NCBI RefSeq assembly: GCF_023507705.1
Contig: NZ_JALBGD010000003.1
Location: forward strand, 186,001-250,000
DNA length: 64,000 bases
DNA from: Stappia sp. WLB 29
GTDB taxonomy: Bacteria; Pseudomonadota; Alphaproteobacteria; Rhizobiales; Stappiaceae
Reading direction: 5' to 3'
Each line of letters begins with the position of its first letter. The stretch's first letter is position 1. This document shows, piece after piece, positions 26,241 to 35,522 of the stretch. The position numbers and the translations under genes are program-made. Below the pieces are notes generated by a model. That model made no database searches. It was not told the DNA's origin and was given only the letters and a program-made list of their open reading frames with translations.

Positions 26241-27275
26241 TCAGGCAGCGGCCTTCTTCGGAGTGATCAGGCCGCGATTGACCAGAACTTCCGCGATCTG
26301 CACGGCGTTCAGCGCCGCGCCCTTGCGCAGGTTGTCGGCGACGACCCACATGTTGAGGCCATTCTCGATGGTCGCGTCCTCGCGGATGCGGCTGACATAG
26401 GTCGCATCCTCGCCGGCGCTCTCGTAAGGCGTGACGTAGCCGCCGTCCTCGTGCTTGTCGACGACGAGCACGCCCGGCGCCTCGCGCAGGATGTCACGGG
26501 CCTCCTCGGCCGTGATCGGGCGCTCGAACTCGATGTTGACGCTCTCCGAATGGCCGATGAACACCGGCACGCGCACGGCGGTGCAGGTGACCTTGATCTT
26601 CGGGTCGAGCATCTTCTTGGTCTCGGCCAGCACCTTCCACTCTTCCTTGGTGTAGCCGTCCTCCATGAAGACATCGATATGGGGGATGACGTTGAAGGCG
26701 ATGCGCTTGGTGAACTTCTCCGGGGTGATCGGGTCGTTCACGAAGATCGAGCGGGTCTGGTTGAACAGCTCGTCCATGCCGTCCTTGCCGGCGCCGGAGA
26801 CCGACTGGTAGGTGGACACGACGACGCGCCGGATGGTGGCCGCATCGTGCAGCGGCTTCAGCGCGACGACCAGCTGGGCGGTCGAGCAGTTCGGATTGGC
26901 GATGATGTTCTTCCGGGTGAAGCCGGTGATGGCGTCGGCGTTCACTTCCGGAACGATCAGCGGCACGTCGGCGTCGTAGCGCCAGGCCGAGGAGTTGTCG
27001 ATGACGACGCAGCCCTTGGCGGCGATCTTCGGCGACCACTCCTTGGATACGGTCCCGCCGGCGGACATCAGGCAGATGTCGACATCCGAGAAGTCGAAAT
27101 GGTCGATGGCCTGGCAGGTCAGCGTGCGGTCGCCGAAGGACACCTCGACGCCCTGCGACCGGCGGGAGGCAACAGGCACGACTTCGCTGGCCGGAAAGCC
27201 GCGTTCGTCCAGGATGTCGAGCATCTCGCGGCCGACATTGCCGGTCGCGCCGACCACTGCGATCTTGTAAGCCAT
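26241..27275 (-). CDS. asd: aspartate-semialdehyde dehydrogenase
   Basis: Asd reduces aspartyl phosphate to aspartate semialdehyde with NADPH. This is the branch point toward threonine, methionine, lysine and diaminopimelate. The 344-residue protein has the NADP motif VVGATGNVGREML at residues 7-19, the catalytic Cys in NPNCSTAQLVVAL near 130, and the C-terminal catalytic His region. The gene is preceded by 116 bases of structured leader and a 36-codon Thr-rich reading frame (27392-27502), then a TTGACA promoter. Its own ribosome binding site (GAGAGGA, 27286-27292) may be hidden by pairing with the leader. A strong terminator follows. Confidence 0.97.
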   Translation of the reverse strand: MAYKIAVVGATGNVGREMLDILDERGFPASEVVPVASRRSQGVEVSFGDRTLTCQAIDHFDFSDVDICLMSAGGTVSKEWSPKIAAKGCVVIDNSSAWRYDADVPLIVPEVNADAITGFTRKNIIANPNCSTAQLVVALKPLHDAATIRRVVVSTYQSVSGAGKDGMDELFNQTRSIFVNDPITPEKFTKRIAFNVIPHIDVFMEDGYTKEEWKVLAETKKMLDPKIKVTCTAVRVPVFIGHSESVNIEFERPITAEEARDILREAPGVLVVDKHEDGGYVTPYESAGEDATYVSRIREDATIENGLNMWVVADNLRKGAALNAVQIAEVLVNRGLITPKKAAA

Positions 27276-27286
27276 TGGTATTCAGT

Positions 27287-27387
27287 CCTCTCTTGCCGCT
27301 CCCCGCCAACCCGAAGCCGCCATCCCTGCGGGAGCCTCAGGTCCGTTCGGTCCCCCGTCGGACCCGGGGGGAGCGCGGGTCGAGAGG
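27287..27387 (-). promoter_or_regulatory. candidate sequestering helix over the asd ribosome binding site
   Basis: Two blocks just after the leader-peptide stop (CCTCTC, 27382-27387, and CGCTCCCC, 27368-27375) are exact, correctly nested complements of GAGAGG (27287-27292) and GGGGAGCG (27297-27304). GAGAGG is the Shine-Dalgarno region of asd. The helix would total 14 base pairs with one internal loop. A competing block (GGCTCCCGC, 27328-27336) and the hairpin arms GGTCCG/CGGACC lie between. No U-tract is present, so control would act on translation or through Rho rather than an intrinsic terminator. This is a sequence inference only. Confidence 0.45.
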
Positions 27388-27391
27388 GCCG

Positions 27392-27502
27392 TCAGGCGGT
27401 CGTTTTGCGGGTCGTCGTCGTGGTCGTGCCGGCGCACGCGACACCGTTCGCGGCTTTCGTCGCGGTGAACGGGGCGTTGAAAAGGGCGCACGGCTTCGGC
27501 AT
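27392..27502 (-). CDS. candidate threonine-rich leader peptide of asd (36 aa)
   Basis: The reading frame starts at ATG 27502 with GAGG six bases upstream and encodes a 36-residue peptide beginning MPKPCALFNAPFTATKAANG. Residues 26-31 are six consecutive Thr (ACG and ACC codons), followed by RKTTA and a TGA stop. In total 10 of 36 residues are Thr. It lies between a TTGACA promoter (27575-27580) and asd, 116 bases before the asd start. Runs of codons for the pathway's end product are the hallmark of ribosome-mediated attenuation (as in E. coli thrL), and asd feeds threonine synthesis. I infer a regulatory peptide. The alternative is a chance frame across a short GC-rich trinucleotide repeat. 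Confidence 0.6.
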   Translation of the reverse strand: MPKPCALFNAPFTATKAANGVACAGTTTTTTRKTTA

Positions 27503-27551
27503 GGGATCCCTCGCGGATCCGGACGGGAACTGTCCGGACCTCGACGGCGAC

Positions 27552-27580
27552 TAGATGACGTCATGCGCGGCCAATGTCAA
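27552..27580 (-). promoter_or_regulatory. putative sigma-70 promoter of the asd leader
   Basis: On the minus strand a perfect TTGACA (27575-27580) is followed after 17 bases by CATCTA (27552-27557), a weak -10 of the kind common in alphaproteobacteria. Transcription would begin near 27545, about 43 bases before the leader-peptide ATG. The intervening UTR has a TCCGGAC/GTCCGGA hairpin. Confidence 0.55.
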
Positions 27581-27612
27581 CATGGCCTTGCGGATGCCGC
27601 CTTGCTGCGGGA

Positions 27613-28677
27613 TCAGCCGTCGATGCGGAAGCGCAGCAGCAGCGTGCGCTGGAGGATCGAGCGGTTGTCGTCGGAGACGATGGTCAGGATGGTCTCGCCG
27701 GCGGCATTCCGATGCACGGCAACGCCTTCCATGTTGTCGATCTGCTCGGAAAAGCCGGCCTCAAGCAGCACGCGGCCGACGACCATTGCGCCGGGCTTCA
27801 GCTCGGTTGCAGGGAGCAGGCGCACCCGCATGCCGATGCCGTGGCGCAGGGTGAAGCGGCGCTCCAGCAGCACCATATCGCCGTTGTCCAGGAAGGTTGC
27901 GTCGGTGGCGTCGTAGGAGTCCTGCCGCAGAACGGTGAAGGTGCCGGGCGACGGTCCGCCCAGCAGGTAACCCGGCAGGTTCGAGTTGAAGGTTTGTCCG
28001 CGTTCGGAGACCACGACCAGCGTGCCGGCGAGCGGACCGGAGTTGGCGAAGGCGACAGCCTCCATGCCTTTGTTGTGCCGCAGGTTGCCGGTCATCGCGA
28101 CGGGCAGGTCCAGCGCCCGACCTGGGGTCCGCAGGTCGGTCAGCGGATAGGGGAAGGCGTAGATCGCGTGGTAGCGCTCGGTCGCCATGTAGAGCTCGCC
28201 GGTGCCGTCCGGATTGCGGCGCAGGGTCAGGGCCTCCGCATCGCCGCGGCCACGGTCCATCAGCGGCCTGCCGCTGGGGTCGATGATGGCGCTGAGGCGG
28301 GCGTCGCGCACCGCGAGCGGCCGTCCGTTCGGGTCCGCGTCGATGGTTGCGGTGAGCCAGAGACCATTGTCGGAGATTGCCACCATCTCGCGGCCGTCGG
28401 CGCTCAGGACCAGGCCGGACAGGCCGCCCATATGGCGGTTACCGGACAAGAGCTCCAGCCCGCCGAGAAAAGTCAGCCCGCCAAAGCGCGGCTCGTCGGC
28501 ACGGCCGATGCGGAACGCGTCGATCTGCTTGCTGCGGATCGTCACGTCCTGAAGGGGAACGTCGATGACCGCGCGGGCCGGGGCCGGCATCAGCAGCAGC
28601 ACTGCCGTCAGCACGACGGCGGCCAGCGCGGCAGCGCGCCGCGTCCGGAGCCGCAGGGTCGGCAGGAGCCGGGTCAT
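27613..28677 (-). CDS. secreted esterase-like/phytase-like beta-propeller protein
   Basis: The 354-residue protein has an N-terminal Arg-rich signal peptide (AAALAAVVLTAVLLLMPAPA, then RA). Its domain resembles the 'esterase-like activity of phytase' family, with LGGLELLSGNRHMGGLSGLV, DGREMVAISDNGLW, GDAEALTLRRNPDGTGELY, NKGMEAVAFANSG, and QIDNMEGVAVHRN. These proteins are periplasmic beta-propellers common in Hyphomicrobiales, and their true substrate is not established. The ATG lies four bases after the cobT stop on the same strand, so the gene probably ends the cobS-cobT transcript. The asd promoter follows its stop codon closely. Confidence 0.85.
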   Translation of the reverse strand: MTRLLPTLRLRTRRAAALAAVVLTAVLLLMPAPARAVIDVPLQDVTIRSKQIDAFRIGRADEPRFGGLTFLGGLELLSGNRHMGGLSGLVLSADGREMVAISDNGLWLTATIDADPNGRPLAVRDARLSAIIDPSGRPLMDRGRGDAEALTLRRNPDGTGELYMATERYHAIYAFPYPLTDLRTPGRALDLPVAMTGNLRHNKGMEAVAFANSGPLAGTLVVVSERGQTFNSNLPGYLLGGPSPGTFTVLRQDSYDATDATFLDNGDMVLLERRFTLRHGIGMRVRLLPATELKPGAMVVGRVLLEAGFSEQIDNMEGVAVHRNAAGETILTIVSDDNRSILQRTLLLRFRIDG

Positions 28678-28681
28678 GGCG

Positions 28682-30574
28682 TCAGCGTGCCGCGCGGCGC
28701 CGTCCGCGGCTCCCGCGCGACAGTGCTTGCGTCTGCTCGTCGAAGAGGTCGGCGAGCTGGTCGGTCATCGCGCCGGCAAGCTCCTCCGCGTCGACGATGG
28801 TGACGGCGCGGCGATAGTAGCGAGTGACATCGTGGCCGATGCCGATGGCTATGAGCTCCACCGGCGAGCGGGTCTCGATTTCCTCGATGATGTAGCGCAG
28901 GTGCCGCTCGAGATAATTGCCCGGGTTGACCGACAGGGTGCAGTCGTCGACCGGGGCGCCGTCCGAGATCATCATCAGGATCTTGCGGGCCTCGGGACGG
29001 CCGAGCAGGCGCTTGTGCGCCCAGTCCAGCGCCTCGCCGTCGATGTTTTCCTTCAGCAGGCCCTCGCGCATCATCAGGCCGAGATTGCGCCGCGCCCGGC
29101 GCCAGGGCGCATCTGCGGACTTGTAGATGATGTGACGCAGGTCGTTGAGGCGGCCGGGCTGGGCCGGCTTGCCGGCGGCGAGCCACGCTTCGCGCGACTG
29201 CCCACCCTTCCAGGCGCGGGTGGTGAAGCCGAGGATCTCGACCTTCACGCCGCAGCGCTCCAGCGTGCGGGCCAGAATGTCGGCGCAGGTTGCGGCAACC
29301 GTGATCGGCCGGCCGCGCATGGAGCCGGAATTGTCCAGCAGCAGCGTCACCACGGTGTCGCGGAAGTTGGTGTCGCTCTCCTGCTTGAAGGCGAGCGGCT
29401 GCATCGGGTCGGTGACGACGCGGGTCAGGCGGGCCGTGTCCAGCATGCCTTCCTCCAGGTCGAAGGACCAGGAGCGGTTCTGTTGGGCCAGCAGCTTGCG
29501 TTGCAGCCGGTTGGCCAGCCGGGCGACCGCGCCCTGCAGGTTGAGCAGCTGCTTGTCGAGATGGCTGCGCAGGCGGTCGAGCTCGGCGGTGTCGCACAGC
29601 TCCTCGGCCGGCACCGTCTCGTCGAAGCGGCTGGTGAAGACCTTGTAGTCCGAGGTCGGCGGCAGGTTGGAGAACGGCAGCTCGCGGCGCCGGCTTTCGC
29701 CGGGCTCCTCGGCCTGGTCTGCCTGGTCGTCCTGGGTGAGTTCCTGGAGGTCACCGTCGAGGCCTTCGGTCTCGCCCGCCTCGGTCTCCTCGCCGGAGAG
29801 CTCCATCTCCTGCGGCGCGCCCTCGTCCTCGCCGCTTTCCTCCTCGCCGTCGGCGGAGGTCTCGCCGCGCTCGTTGCGGCCTTCGGCGTCGTCGTTCTCG
29901 GCGTTCTCGTCCTCGCTCTCCTGGCCGATATCCTCGTCCATCTCGAGCGATGTCAGCACCTTGCGCAGGCGCTTGGCGAAATCCTGCTGATCCTCGATCC
30001 GGTCGGCGAGCAGGTCGAGCGCGTTGCCCGCCTTTTCCTCGATCCAGCCGCGCCATTGGGCGATCATCGGCTCGGCGCTCCTGGGCGCAGGTCGGCCGGT
30101 CAGGCGCTCGCGCACCATGTAGGCGATCGCCTCCTCCAGCGGAGCATCCTCGCGGCTGGCCACGTCCGCATAGGCTGCCTTGCGGCTGCGCTCCTCCAGC
30201 ATGGCGGAGAGATTGTCGGAAACGCCCGGCATGCGGTTGGCGCCGACCGCCTCGCAGCGCGCCTGCTCGACCGCGTCGAAGATGGCGCGGGCCGTCTCGC
30301 CCTGCGGCACCAGCTTGCGGTGCAGGCCGGGGTCATGACAGGCGAGCTTGAGCGCCATAGCATCGCCGAGGCCGCGCGTGACGGCGATCTCGTCGGCGGT
30401 GAGGCGCCGAGAGGGCTCCGGCAGGCGGGCCGTATGGCCCGACAGCGACGGCTTGTCGGAGGAGAACAGCACCTCGAGCTCGGCATCGGCGGCGATGGCG
30501 CGCATCGTGTCGCCGATCGCCCGCTTCAGCGGCTCGCTCGAAGGCTTGCTCTTCTCGGAAGGCGGATTGCGCAT
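28682..30574 (-). CDS. cobT: cobaltochelatase subunit CobT
   Basis: CobT and CobS form the AAA+ chaperone-like ring that works with CobN to insert cobalt into hydrogenobyrinate a,c-diamide in aerobic vitamin B12 synthesis. The 630-residue protein has an N-terminal helical domain and a long acidic, low-complexity linker (about residues 210-300, rich in Glu, Asp and Gly). It also has a C-terminal VWA domain with the metal-site motif DNSGSM near residue 411 and [12 protein letters not shown] near 545. Length is typical. ATG 30574 fits the family start ([10 protein letters not shown]). cobS lies 11 bases upstream. cobN is not in the window. Confidence 0.95.
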   Translation of the reverse strand: MRNPPSEKSKPSSEPLKRAIGDTMRAIAADAELEVLFSSDKPSLSGHTARLPEPSRRLTADEIAVTRGLGDAMALKLACHDPGLHRKLVPQGETARAIFDAVEQARCEAVGANRMPGVSDNLSAMLEERSRKAAYADVASREDAPLEEAIAYMVRERLTGRPAPRSAEPMIAQWRGWIEEKAGNALDLLADRIEDQQDFAKRLRKVLTSLEMDEDIGQESEDENAENDDAEGRNERGETSADGEEESGEDEGAPQEMELSGEETEAGETEGLDGDLQELTQDDQADQAEEPGESRRRELPFSNLPPTSDYKVFTSRFDETVPAEELCDTAELDRLRSHLDKQLLNLQGAVARLANRLQRKLLAQQNRSWSFDLEEGMLDTARLTRVVTDPMQPLAFKQESDTNFRDTVVTLLLDNSGSMRGRPITVAATCADILARTLERCGVKVEILGFTTRAWKGGQSREAWLAAGKPAQPGRLNDLRHIIYKSADAPWRRARRNLGLMMREGLLKENIDGEALDWAHKRLLGRPEARKILMMISDGAPVDDCTLSVNPGNYLERHLRYIIEEIETRSPVELIAIGIGHDVTRYYRRAVTIVDAEELAGAMTDQLADLFDEQTQALSRGSRGRRRAAR

Positions 30575-30585
30575 GGGACTGCCGG

Positions 30586-31572
30586 TCAGCTCATCACCAC
30601 GTTGGCGGCGGACTCGGGCAGCTCCTCGCCGAAGCAGCGCTGGTAGAACTCGGCCACCAGCGTGCGCTCCATCTCGTCGCACTTGTTGAGGAAGGTGAGG
30701 CGGAAGGCGAAGCCGAGATCCTTGAAGATATCGGCGTTCTCGGCCCAAGTGATCACCGTACGCGGGCTCATGACCGTCGACAGATCGCCGTTGATGAAGG
30801 CGTTGCGGGTCATGTCGGCGAGGCGGACCATGCGCGAGACGATCTTGCGACCCTCGTCGGTCTGGTAGTGCTTCGACTTCGCCAGGACGATCTCGACCTC
30901 GTTGTCGTGCGGCAGGTAGTTCAGCGTGGTGACGATCGACCAGCGGTCCATCTGGCCCTGGTTGATCTGCTGCGTGCCGTGATAGAGGCCCGAGGTGTCG
31001 CCGAGGCCGACCGTGTTGGCGGTGGCGAACAGGCGGAAGGCCGGATGCGGGCGAATCACCCGATTCTGGTCGAGCAGGGTCAGGCGACCGGACACTTCCA
31101 GCACGCGCTGGATGACGAACATCACGTCCGGACGACCGGCGTCGTACTCGTCGAACACCAGCGCGATGTTGTTCTGCAGGGCCCAGGGCAGGATGCCGTC
31201 CCGGAACTCGGTGACCTGGCGGCCGTCCTTGAGAACGATGGCGTCCTTGCCGACCAGGTCGATCCGCGAGATGTGGCTGTCCAGGTTGACGCGCACGCAG
31301 GGCCAGTTCAGCCGCGCCGCGACTTGCTCGATATGGGTCGATTTGCCGGTGCCATGATAGCCGGTGACCATGACGCGACGATTGTGGGCGAAGCCGGCGA
31401 GGATCGCCAGGGTGGTCTGCCGGTCGAAGAGATAGTCGGGATCGAGATCGGGCGTGTGAGCGGTCGGTTCCTTATAGGCGGGAACCGTCAGGTCGCTGTC
31501 GATGCCGAAGGTCTCGCGCACGGACACGGTGGTGTCCGGCAGGTTTTCGACGGGCAGGGTCTTGTCAGTCAT
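30586..31572 (-). CDS. cobS: cobaltochelatase subunit CobS
   Basis: CobS is the AAA+ ATPase of the cobaltochelatase complex. The 328-residue product has Walker [10 protein letters not shown] at residues 71-79, Walker [15 protein letters not shown] near 140, and sensor regions [19 protein letters not shown] and [17 protein letters not shown] 31572 is used because the open frame continues upstream without family sequence. The gene leads a cobS-cobT-phytase-like gene string. About 300 bases upstream are free of genes, and no cobalamin riboswitch box was recognised there. Confidence 0.95.
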   Translation of the reverse strand: MTDKTLPVENLPDTTVSVRETFGIDSDLTVPAYKEPTAHTPDLDPDYLFDRQTTLAILAGFAHNRRVMVTGYHGTGKSTHIEQVAARLNWPCVRVNLDSHISRIDLVGKDAIVLKDGRQVTEFRDGILPWALQNNIALVFDEYDAGRPDVMFVIQRVLEVSGRLTLLDQNRVIRPHPAFRLFATANTVGLGDTSGLYHGTQQINQGQMDRWSIVTTLNYLPHDNEVEIVLAKSKHYQTDEGRKIVSRMVRLADMTRNAFINGDLSTVMSPRTVITWAENADIFKDLGFAFRLTFLNKCDEMERTLVAEFYQRCFGEELPESAANVVMS

Positions 31573-31869
31573 CTTTCCTCCGCTGGCCCGCCGCCGGCGG
31601 GATCCGCGATGTCGTGCAAAGCGCCGCGCGTGTCGACACGGCGCGAAATTCGAACCAGACCCTATTGCCAGAGCCTCGTTCGGCCAAGTGAAAACGCCTC
31701 GTCGCTGGCGGCGCTGGCGCGAATTGCGCCGGGAAAGGACCCCCCCTGCGACGGGAGACCGCAGGCCGGCCACTGCCGGACACGATCCTCAAACACGGGA
31801 GACCTACGATTTCATAGCCGATCCGGACCAACTGGCAAGCCTGCTTAAGGACAAGGCAGCCAGGTCGGT

Positions 31870-32496
31870 TCAGCAGAAGCCGGCCTTTTTCAGCAAGGAG
31901 TAGGCGTTGATGATCTCGCGCAGCCGGTCTTCCAGCGACCGATCGCCGCCATTGGCATCAGGATGCAGCCGCTTCACCAGCTCCTTGTAGCGGCCCTTGA
32001 TCTCGGCGTCGCGGGCGTGATGCGGCAGGCCGAGCGTGTCGAAAGCGCGCGCTTCCAGCTGCTTCAGCTTGGGCGCTCGGGCGCCGCTTCCTTCCGTCCG
32101 GCCGCCGCGTCCGGCGCGCTTGCGCGCCTCCGCGCGGGCCCGGGCCGCCTGGCGCGGGTCGACATCCGACCAGGCCTGGGCACTTTCGCCGACCGCCTTG
32201 GCGTTGACGCCCATCTTCCAGGTGGGGCGATGACCGGTCAGGGCATCACGCTGGTAGGCGCGCGTCTCGTCGTCGTCCATGCCGGCGAAATAGTTGTAGG
32301 ACTTGTTGTAGTCCCGCACATGGGCGAGGCAGAAATGATGATACTCGCCGTCGGCATGGCGCCCCTTCGGCGCCCGGTGGGTGCCGGGCTCGTCGCAGCC
32401 CTCCCAGTCGCAGGCCCGCTCGCACACGAACTCCTCCTCCGCAGCGCGGCTGCGCTTCGGGCTGATGCGAATGCGGTCGAAGATGTCCGAAGTCAC
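31870..32496 (-). CDS. J-domain (DnaJ-like) protein of alphaproteobacterial type
   Basis: This encodes 208 residues with an N-terminal cysteine-containing part (CERACDWEGCDEPGTHRAPK and HFCLAHVRDYNKSYNYFAGM), a conserved TGHRPTWKMG block, a basic linker and a C-terminal J domain. The J domain includes FDTLGLPHHARDAEIKGRYK and the loop motif LHPDAN, a variant of HPD. The J domain should stimulate DnaK ATPase, and the N-terminal Cys/His residues could bind metal. GTG 32496 is preferred over ATG 32592 because homologues begin near SDIFDRIRI. It also leaves room for promoters between this gene and divergent bolA. Start confidence is moderate. Confidence 0.83.
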   Translation of the reverse strand: MTSDIFDRIRISPKRSRAAEEEFVCERACDWEGCDEPGTHRAPKGRHADGEYHHFCLAHVRDYNKSYNYFAGMDDDETRAYQRDALTGHRPTWKMGVNAKAVGESAQAWSDVDPRQAARARAEARKRAGRGGRTEGSGARAPKLKQLEARAFDTLGLPHHARDAEIKGRYKELVKRLHPDANGGDRSLEDRLREIINAYSLLKKAGFC

Positions 32497-32621
32497 CGGT
32501 CCTGGTCCAGTTTCCGTGATCTGCGGGGCGGGAATGCGCAGCTCTTGCCGCGGCGATCCGCATAAATAGGGGGAGGGGGGCGCCTTCGGCAAGGTCTTGA
32601 CGGCGGCGAAAAGTCTGTCAC

Positions 32622-32933
32622 ATGGAAGGCATGAGTATCCGGAACCTGATCGAACAGCGCCTGCGCGAGGCTTTTGCCCCGCAGAGCCTCGAGGTTATCG
32701 ACGAATCCGAGCGGCACCGCGGACACGGCGGCTGGCGCGAGGGCGGCGAAACCCACTTCCGAATCCGCATGGTGGCGAACACGCTTGCCGGCCAGAGCCG
32801 CGTCGCGCGCCACAGGGCGGTCAACGACTGCCTGAAGCCCGCATTCGACGCCGGCCTTCATGCGCTGGCAATCGAGGTGCGCACGCCCGACGAGCGCGAC
32901 CCCCGCGGCGGCGGGCCGGCCTCTCTCTCTTGA
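32622..32933 (+). CDS. BolA-family protein
   Basis: This is a 103-residue (or 100, if ATG 32631 is used) BolA-like protein: SIRNLIEQRLREAFAPQSLE, then HFRIRMVANTLAGQSRVARH, and the NDCLKPAFDAGLHALAIEV block. BolA proteins pair with monothiol glutaredoxins to handle iron-sulphur clusters and also influence transcription and cell shape in some bacteria. Neither start has a good ribosome binding site. The gene is divergent from the J-protein gene, an arrangement common in Hyphomicrobiales. Confidence 0.9.
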   Translation: MEGMSIRNLIEQRLREAFAPQSLEVIDESERHRGHGGWREGGETHFRIRMVANTLAGQSRVARHRAVNDCLKPAFDAGLHALAIEVRTPDERDPRGGGPASLS

Positions 32934-32954
32934 ACTCGCTTCCGCTTCGTCCGA

Positions 32955-34310
32955 TCAGCCGGGCTGCACCGTCGGGGCAGGGGCCTGCGCAGTCGCGGCC
33001 GCCTGGCCGGCGAAAACGGCCTTGACCGATCCGGCGACTTCCTTCGAAAGCGGTGTGATCTTCAGGCGCGTCACGCGGTTCTTCTCTCGCTTGAGCACGG
33101 TGAACCGGTAGCCGTGGAAGGTGAAGGCCTGCCGCTCCTCGGGGATCATGCGGGCCTCGTGGATCACCAGTCCGGCGATCGTCGTGGCCTCGTCGTCCGG
33201 CAGGCGCCAGTCGACCGCGCGGTTGAGATCGCGGATGGGAACCCCGCCGTCGACGATGATCGACCCGTCTGGCTGCGGGCGGACGCCGGCAAGTTCCACG
33301 TCGTGCTCGTCCGAGATCTCGCCGACGATCTCCTCCAGGATGTCTTCCAGCGTCACCAGGCCCATCACCTCGCCATACTCGTCGATGACGAGGGCGAAAT
33401 GCGCCTTGCGCTTGAGGAAGGCATTGAGCTGGTCCTGCAGGCTGGTCGTGTCCGGCACGAACCAGGGCGGGGAGACGATCTGCTCGATATCGATGCTCGA
33501 GGCGTCGCCGCCGGCGGCTGCCAGCGCGCGCAGCAGGTCCTTGGCATGCAGTACGCCGATATAGTTGTCGGTCTGCCCGCGCCACAGGGGCAGGCGGGTG
33601 TGCGGGCTCGCCAGCGCGTCCTGGATCAGCCTGTCGACCGGCTCGTCTGCGTTCAGCGTGTTCATCTTGGTGCGGTGGACCATCACGTCCGACACTTCCA
33701 GGTCAGCGAGATCGAGAAGGCCGCCGATGCGATCGCGCTCGGCCTTCACCAGGCCGCCTTCCAGATGCTGCAGGTCGACGGTGCCGCGCAGCTCCTCATG
33801 GGCGGACAGGATGTTGCGGTTTTCCGACACGTCGATACCGAACAGGCGCAGCAGGGCACGCACGATCATCTCGACGGCGCTGACGACCGGCCCGAAGACG
33901 ATCACGACGATGCGCACCGCCGGGGAGACGGCGATGGCGAAGCTGTCCGGATTGGAGATCGCCCAGGTCTTGGGCAGCACCTCGGAAAAGATCAGCACGA
34001 GGGCGGTCATCACCAGCGTCGCATAGACAACGCCGGCATCGCCGAACAGGCTCAGCAGCACATTGGTGGCGAGCGCCGAGGCGAGAATGTTGACCAGATT
34101 GTTGCCGAGCAGAAGCGCACCAATCAGCCGCTCGCGGACCATGATCAGACGGCTGACGACGGCCGCACGCCGGTCGCCGGTCTTTTCTAGCTGCAGCATG
34201 CGCGCCCGTGAGGCGGCAGTCAGCGCGGTCTCCGAGCCGGAGAAGAAACCCGACATGACCAGCAGGACAATGATCGCGAGGATGGAAAGCCAGAGGCTTG
34301 CGTCACTCAT
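32955..34310 (-). CDS. CNNM/CorC-type membrane protein with DUF21, CBS pair and CorC domain
   Basis: The 451-residue protein has an N-terminal DUF21 domain with about four helices, starting LWLSILAIIVLLVMSGFFSG with the SETALTAASRARM signature. Two CBS domains follow (VMVHRTKMNTLNADEPVDRL and AHFALVIDEYGEVMGLVTLE) and then a C-terminal CorC/HlyC domain (VDGGVPIRDLNRAVDWRLPD). Family members handle Mg2+/Co2+ efflux or resistance, and the 'hemolysin' label is historical. It lies downstream of aroK-aroB on the same strand with a 57-base gap, an order often seen in Hyphomicrobiales, although a shared function is not evident. Confidence 0.92.
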   Translation of the reverse strand: MSDASLWLSILAIIVLLVMSGFFSGSETALTAASRARMLQLEKTGDRRAAVVSRLIMVRERLIGALLLGNNLVNILASALATNVLLSLFGDAGVVYATLVMTALVLIFSEVLPKTWAISNPDSFAIAVSPAVRIVVIVFGPVVSAVEMIVRALLRLFGIDVSENRNILSAHEELRGTVDLQHLEGGLVKAERDRIGGLLDLADLEVSDVMVHRTKMNTLNADEPVDRLIQDALASPHTRLPLWRGQTDNYIGVLHAKDLLRALAAAGGDASSIDIEQIVSPPWFVPDTTSLQDQLNAFLKRKAHFALVIDEYGEVMGLVTLEDILEEIVGEISDEHDVELAGVRPQPDGSIIVDGGVPIRDLNRAVDWRLPDDEATTIAGLVIHEARMIPEERQAFTFHGYRFTVLKREKNRVTRLKITPLSKEVAGSVKAVFAGQAAATAQAPAPTVQPG

Positions 34311-34367
34311 CTGTTGTCGTCTCGCTCGTGTTGGTGCCGAATATGCGACCGTAGCGGCCGCTGTCGA

Positions 34368-35522
34368 TCAGGACCGGGCGGCCAGTTCGTCCGTCAGGAA
34401 GTCGCGCAGCGCGGCAGGGTCGACGCCGCGCTCGATGAAGGCTTCGCCGATGCCGCGAACCAGGATGAAGGTCAGCGCGCCGCGGCTCACCTTCTTGTCC
34501 TGCGCCATGATGTCGAGGAAGCTCTCGGCCGGCGGCATCTGTCCCGGGATATCACCGATATGGGTGGGCAGGCCGACGCTGGCAAGGTGCGCGGCGACGC
34601 GATCCCGGTCCTGCGGCGGGCACAGACCTAGACGGACGGAAAAGTCGAAGGCAAGACGCATGCCGATGGCGACGCCCTCGCCATGGACGAGGCGCGTGCC
34701 GTCATAGGCGACGATCGCTTCCAGCGCATGACCGAAGGTGTGGCCGAGATTGAGCAGCGCTCGTGCGCCCGTCTCGAACTCGTCCTCGGCGACGATGGCG
34801 GCCTTGGCGCGGCAGGAGACCGCGATCGCCTCCTCGCGCTCCGCCCCGCCGGCAAAGACTGCGGCGTGGTTTTTCTCCAGCCAGTCGAAGAAGCCGGCAT
34901 CGCCGAGCAGTCCGTATTTGACGGTTTCGGCATAGCCGGCGCGGAATTCGCGCAGCGACAGCGTGTCGAGCGTCGCCGTATCGGCAAGCACCAGCGCGGG
35001 CTGGTGGAAGGCGCCGATGAGGTTCTTGCCGTGGCGCACGTTGATGCCGGTCTTGCCACCGACGGAGGAATCCACCTGGGCGAGGAGCGTCGTCGGCATC
35101 TGCACGAAGGGCATGCCGCGGCGGACGCTGGCCGCGACGAAGCCGGCAAGGTCGCCGACCACGCCGCCGCCGAGCGCGACGATGGCGTCGTTGCGCTCCA
35201 GCCGGGCTTCCAGCACGCGGTCGCAGACCGTCTCATAGACGGTAAAGCGCTTGCTGGCCTCGCCGGGCGGCAGCAGGATGGTCGCAAAGCCGATCCCGGC
35301 GGCCTCGAGCGAGGTCTGCAGGCGCTCCAGATGATGGGTGGCGACGGTTTCGTCGCTGACGATGGCGACCCGGGAGTGCGGCAGCCGCTCGGCAATGCGT
35401 GCGCCGGCTTCCTCCACCAGCCCGCGGCCGATCAGGATGTCGTAAGAGCGTTCGCCGAGAGCGACCGGAACACGCAAGGGGTCCCCGGCCCGGGTTTCGG
35501 CCGTCACGGTCTCGGATGTCAT
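34368..35522 (-). CDS. aroB: 3-dehydroquinate synthase
   Basis: AroB converts DAHP to 3-dehydroquinate in the shikimate pathway using NAD+ and a divalent metal. The 384-residue protein has DAIVALGGGVVGDLAGFVAA for NAD binding, PTTLLAQVDSSVGGKTGIN, and the metal-site blocks RAGYAETVKYGL and LNLGHTFGHALEA, with later HGEGVAIGM. ATG 35522 overlaps the aroK stop by four bases, so the two genes are translationally coupled, as in many bacteria. Confidence 0.96.
   Translation of the reverse strand: MTSETVTAETRAGDPLRVPVALGERSYDILIGRGLVEEAGARIAERLPHSRVAIVSDETVATHHLERLQTSLEAAGIGFATILLPPGEASKRFTVYETVCDRVLEARLERNDAIVALGGGVVGDLAGFVAASVRRGMPFVQMPTTLLAQVDSSVGGKTGINVRHGKNLIGAFHQPALVLADTATLDTLSLREFRAGYAETVKYGLLGDAGFFDWLEKNHAAVFAGGAEREEAIAVSCRAKAAIVAEDEFETGARALLNLGHTFGHALEAIVAYDGTRLVHGEGVAIGMRLAFDFSVRLGLCPPQDRDRVAAHLASVGLPTHIGDIPGQMPPAESFLDIMAQDKKVSRGALTFILVRGIGEAFIERGVDPAALRDFLTDELAARS

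Noticed and set aside
28565-30646. Long plus-strand frame opposite cobT
   Set aside because: cobT is complete with its VWA motif, and the opposite frame is a GC-driven artefact.
31573-31869. Cobalamin riboswitch upstream of cobS
   Set aside because: I looked for a B12-box-like conserved segment and did not see one.
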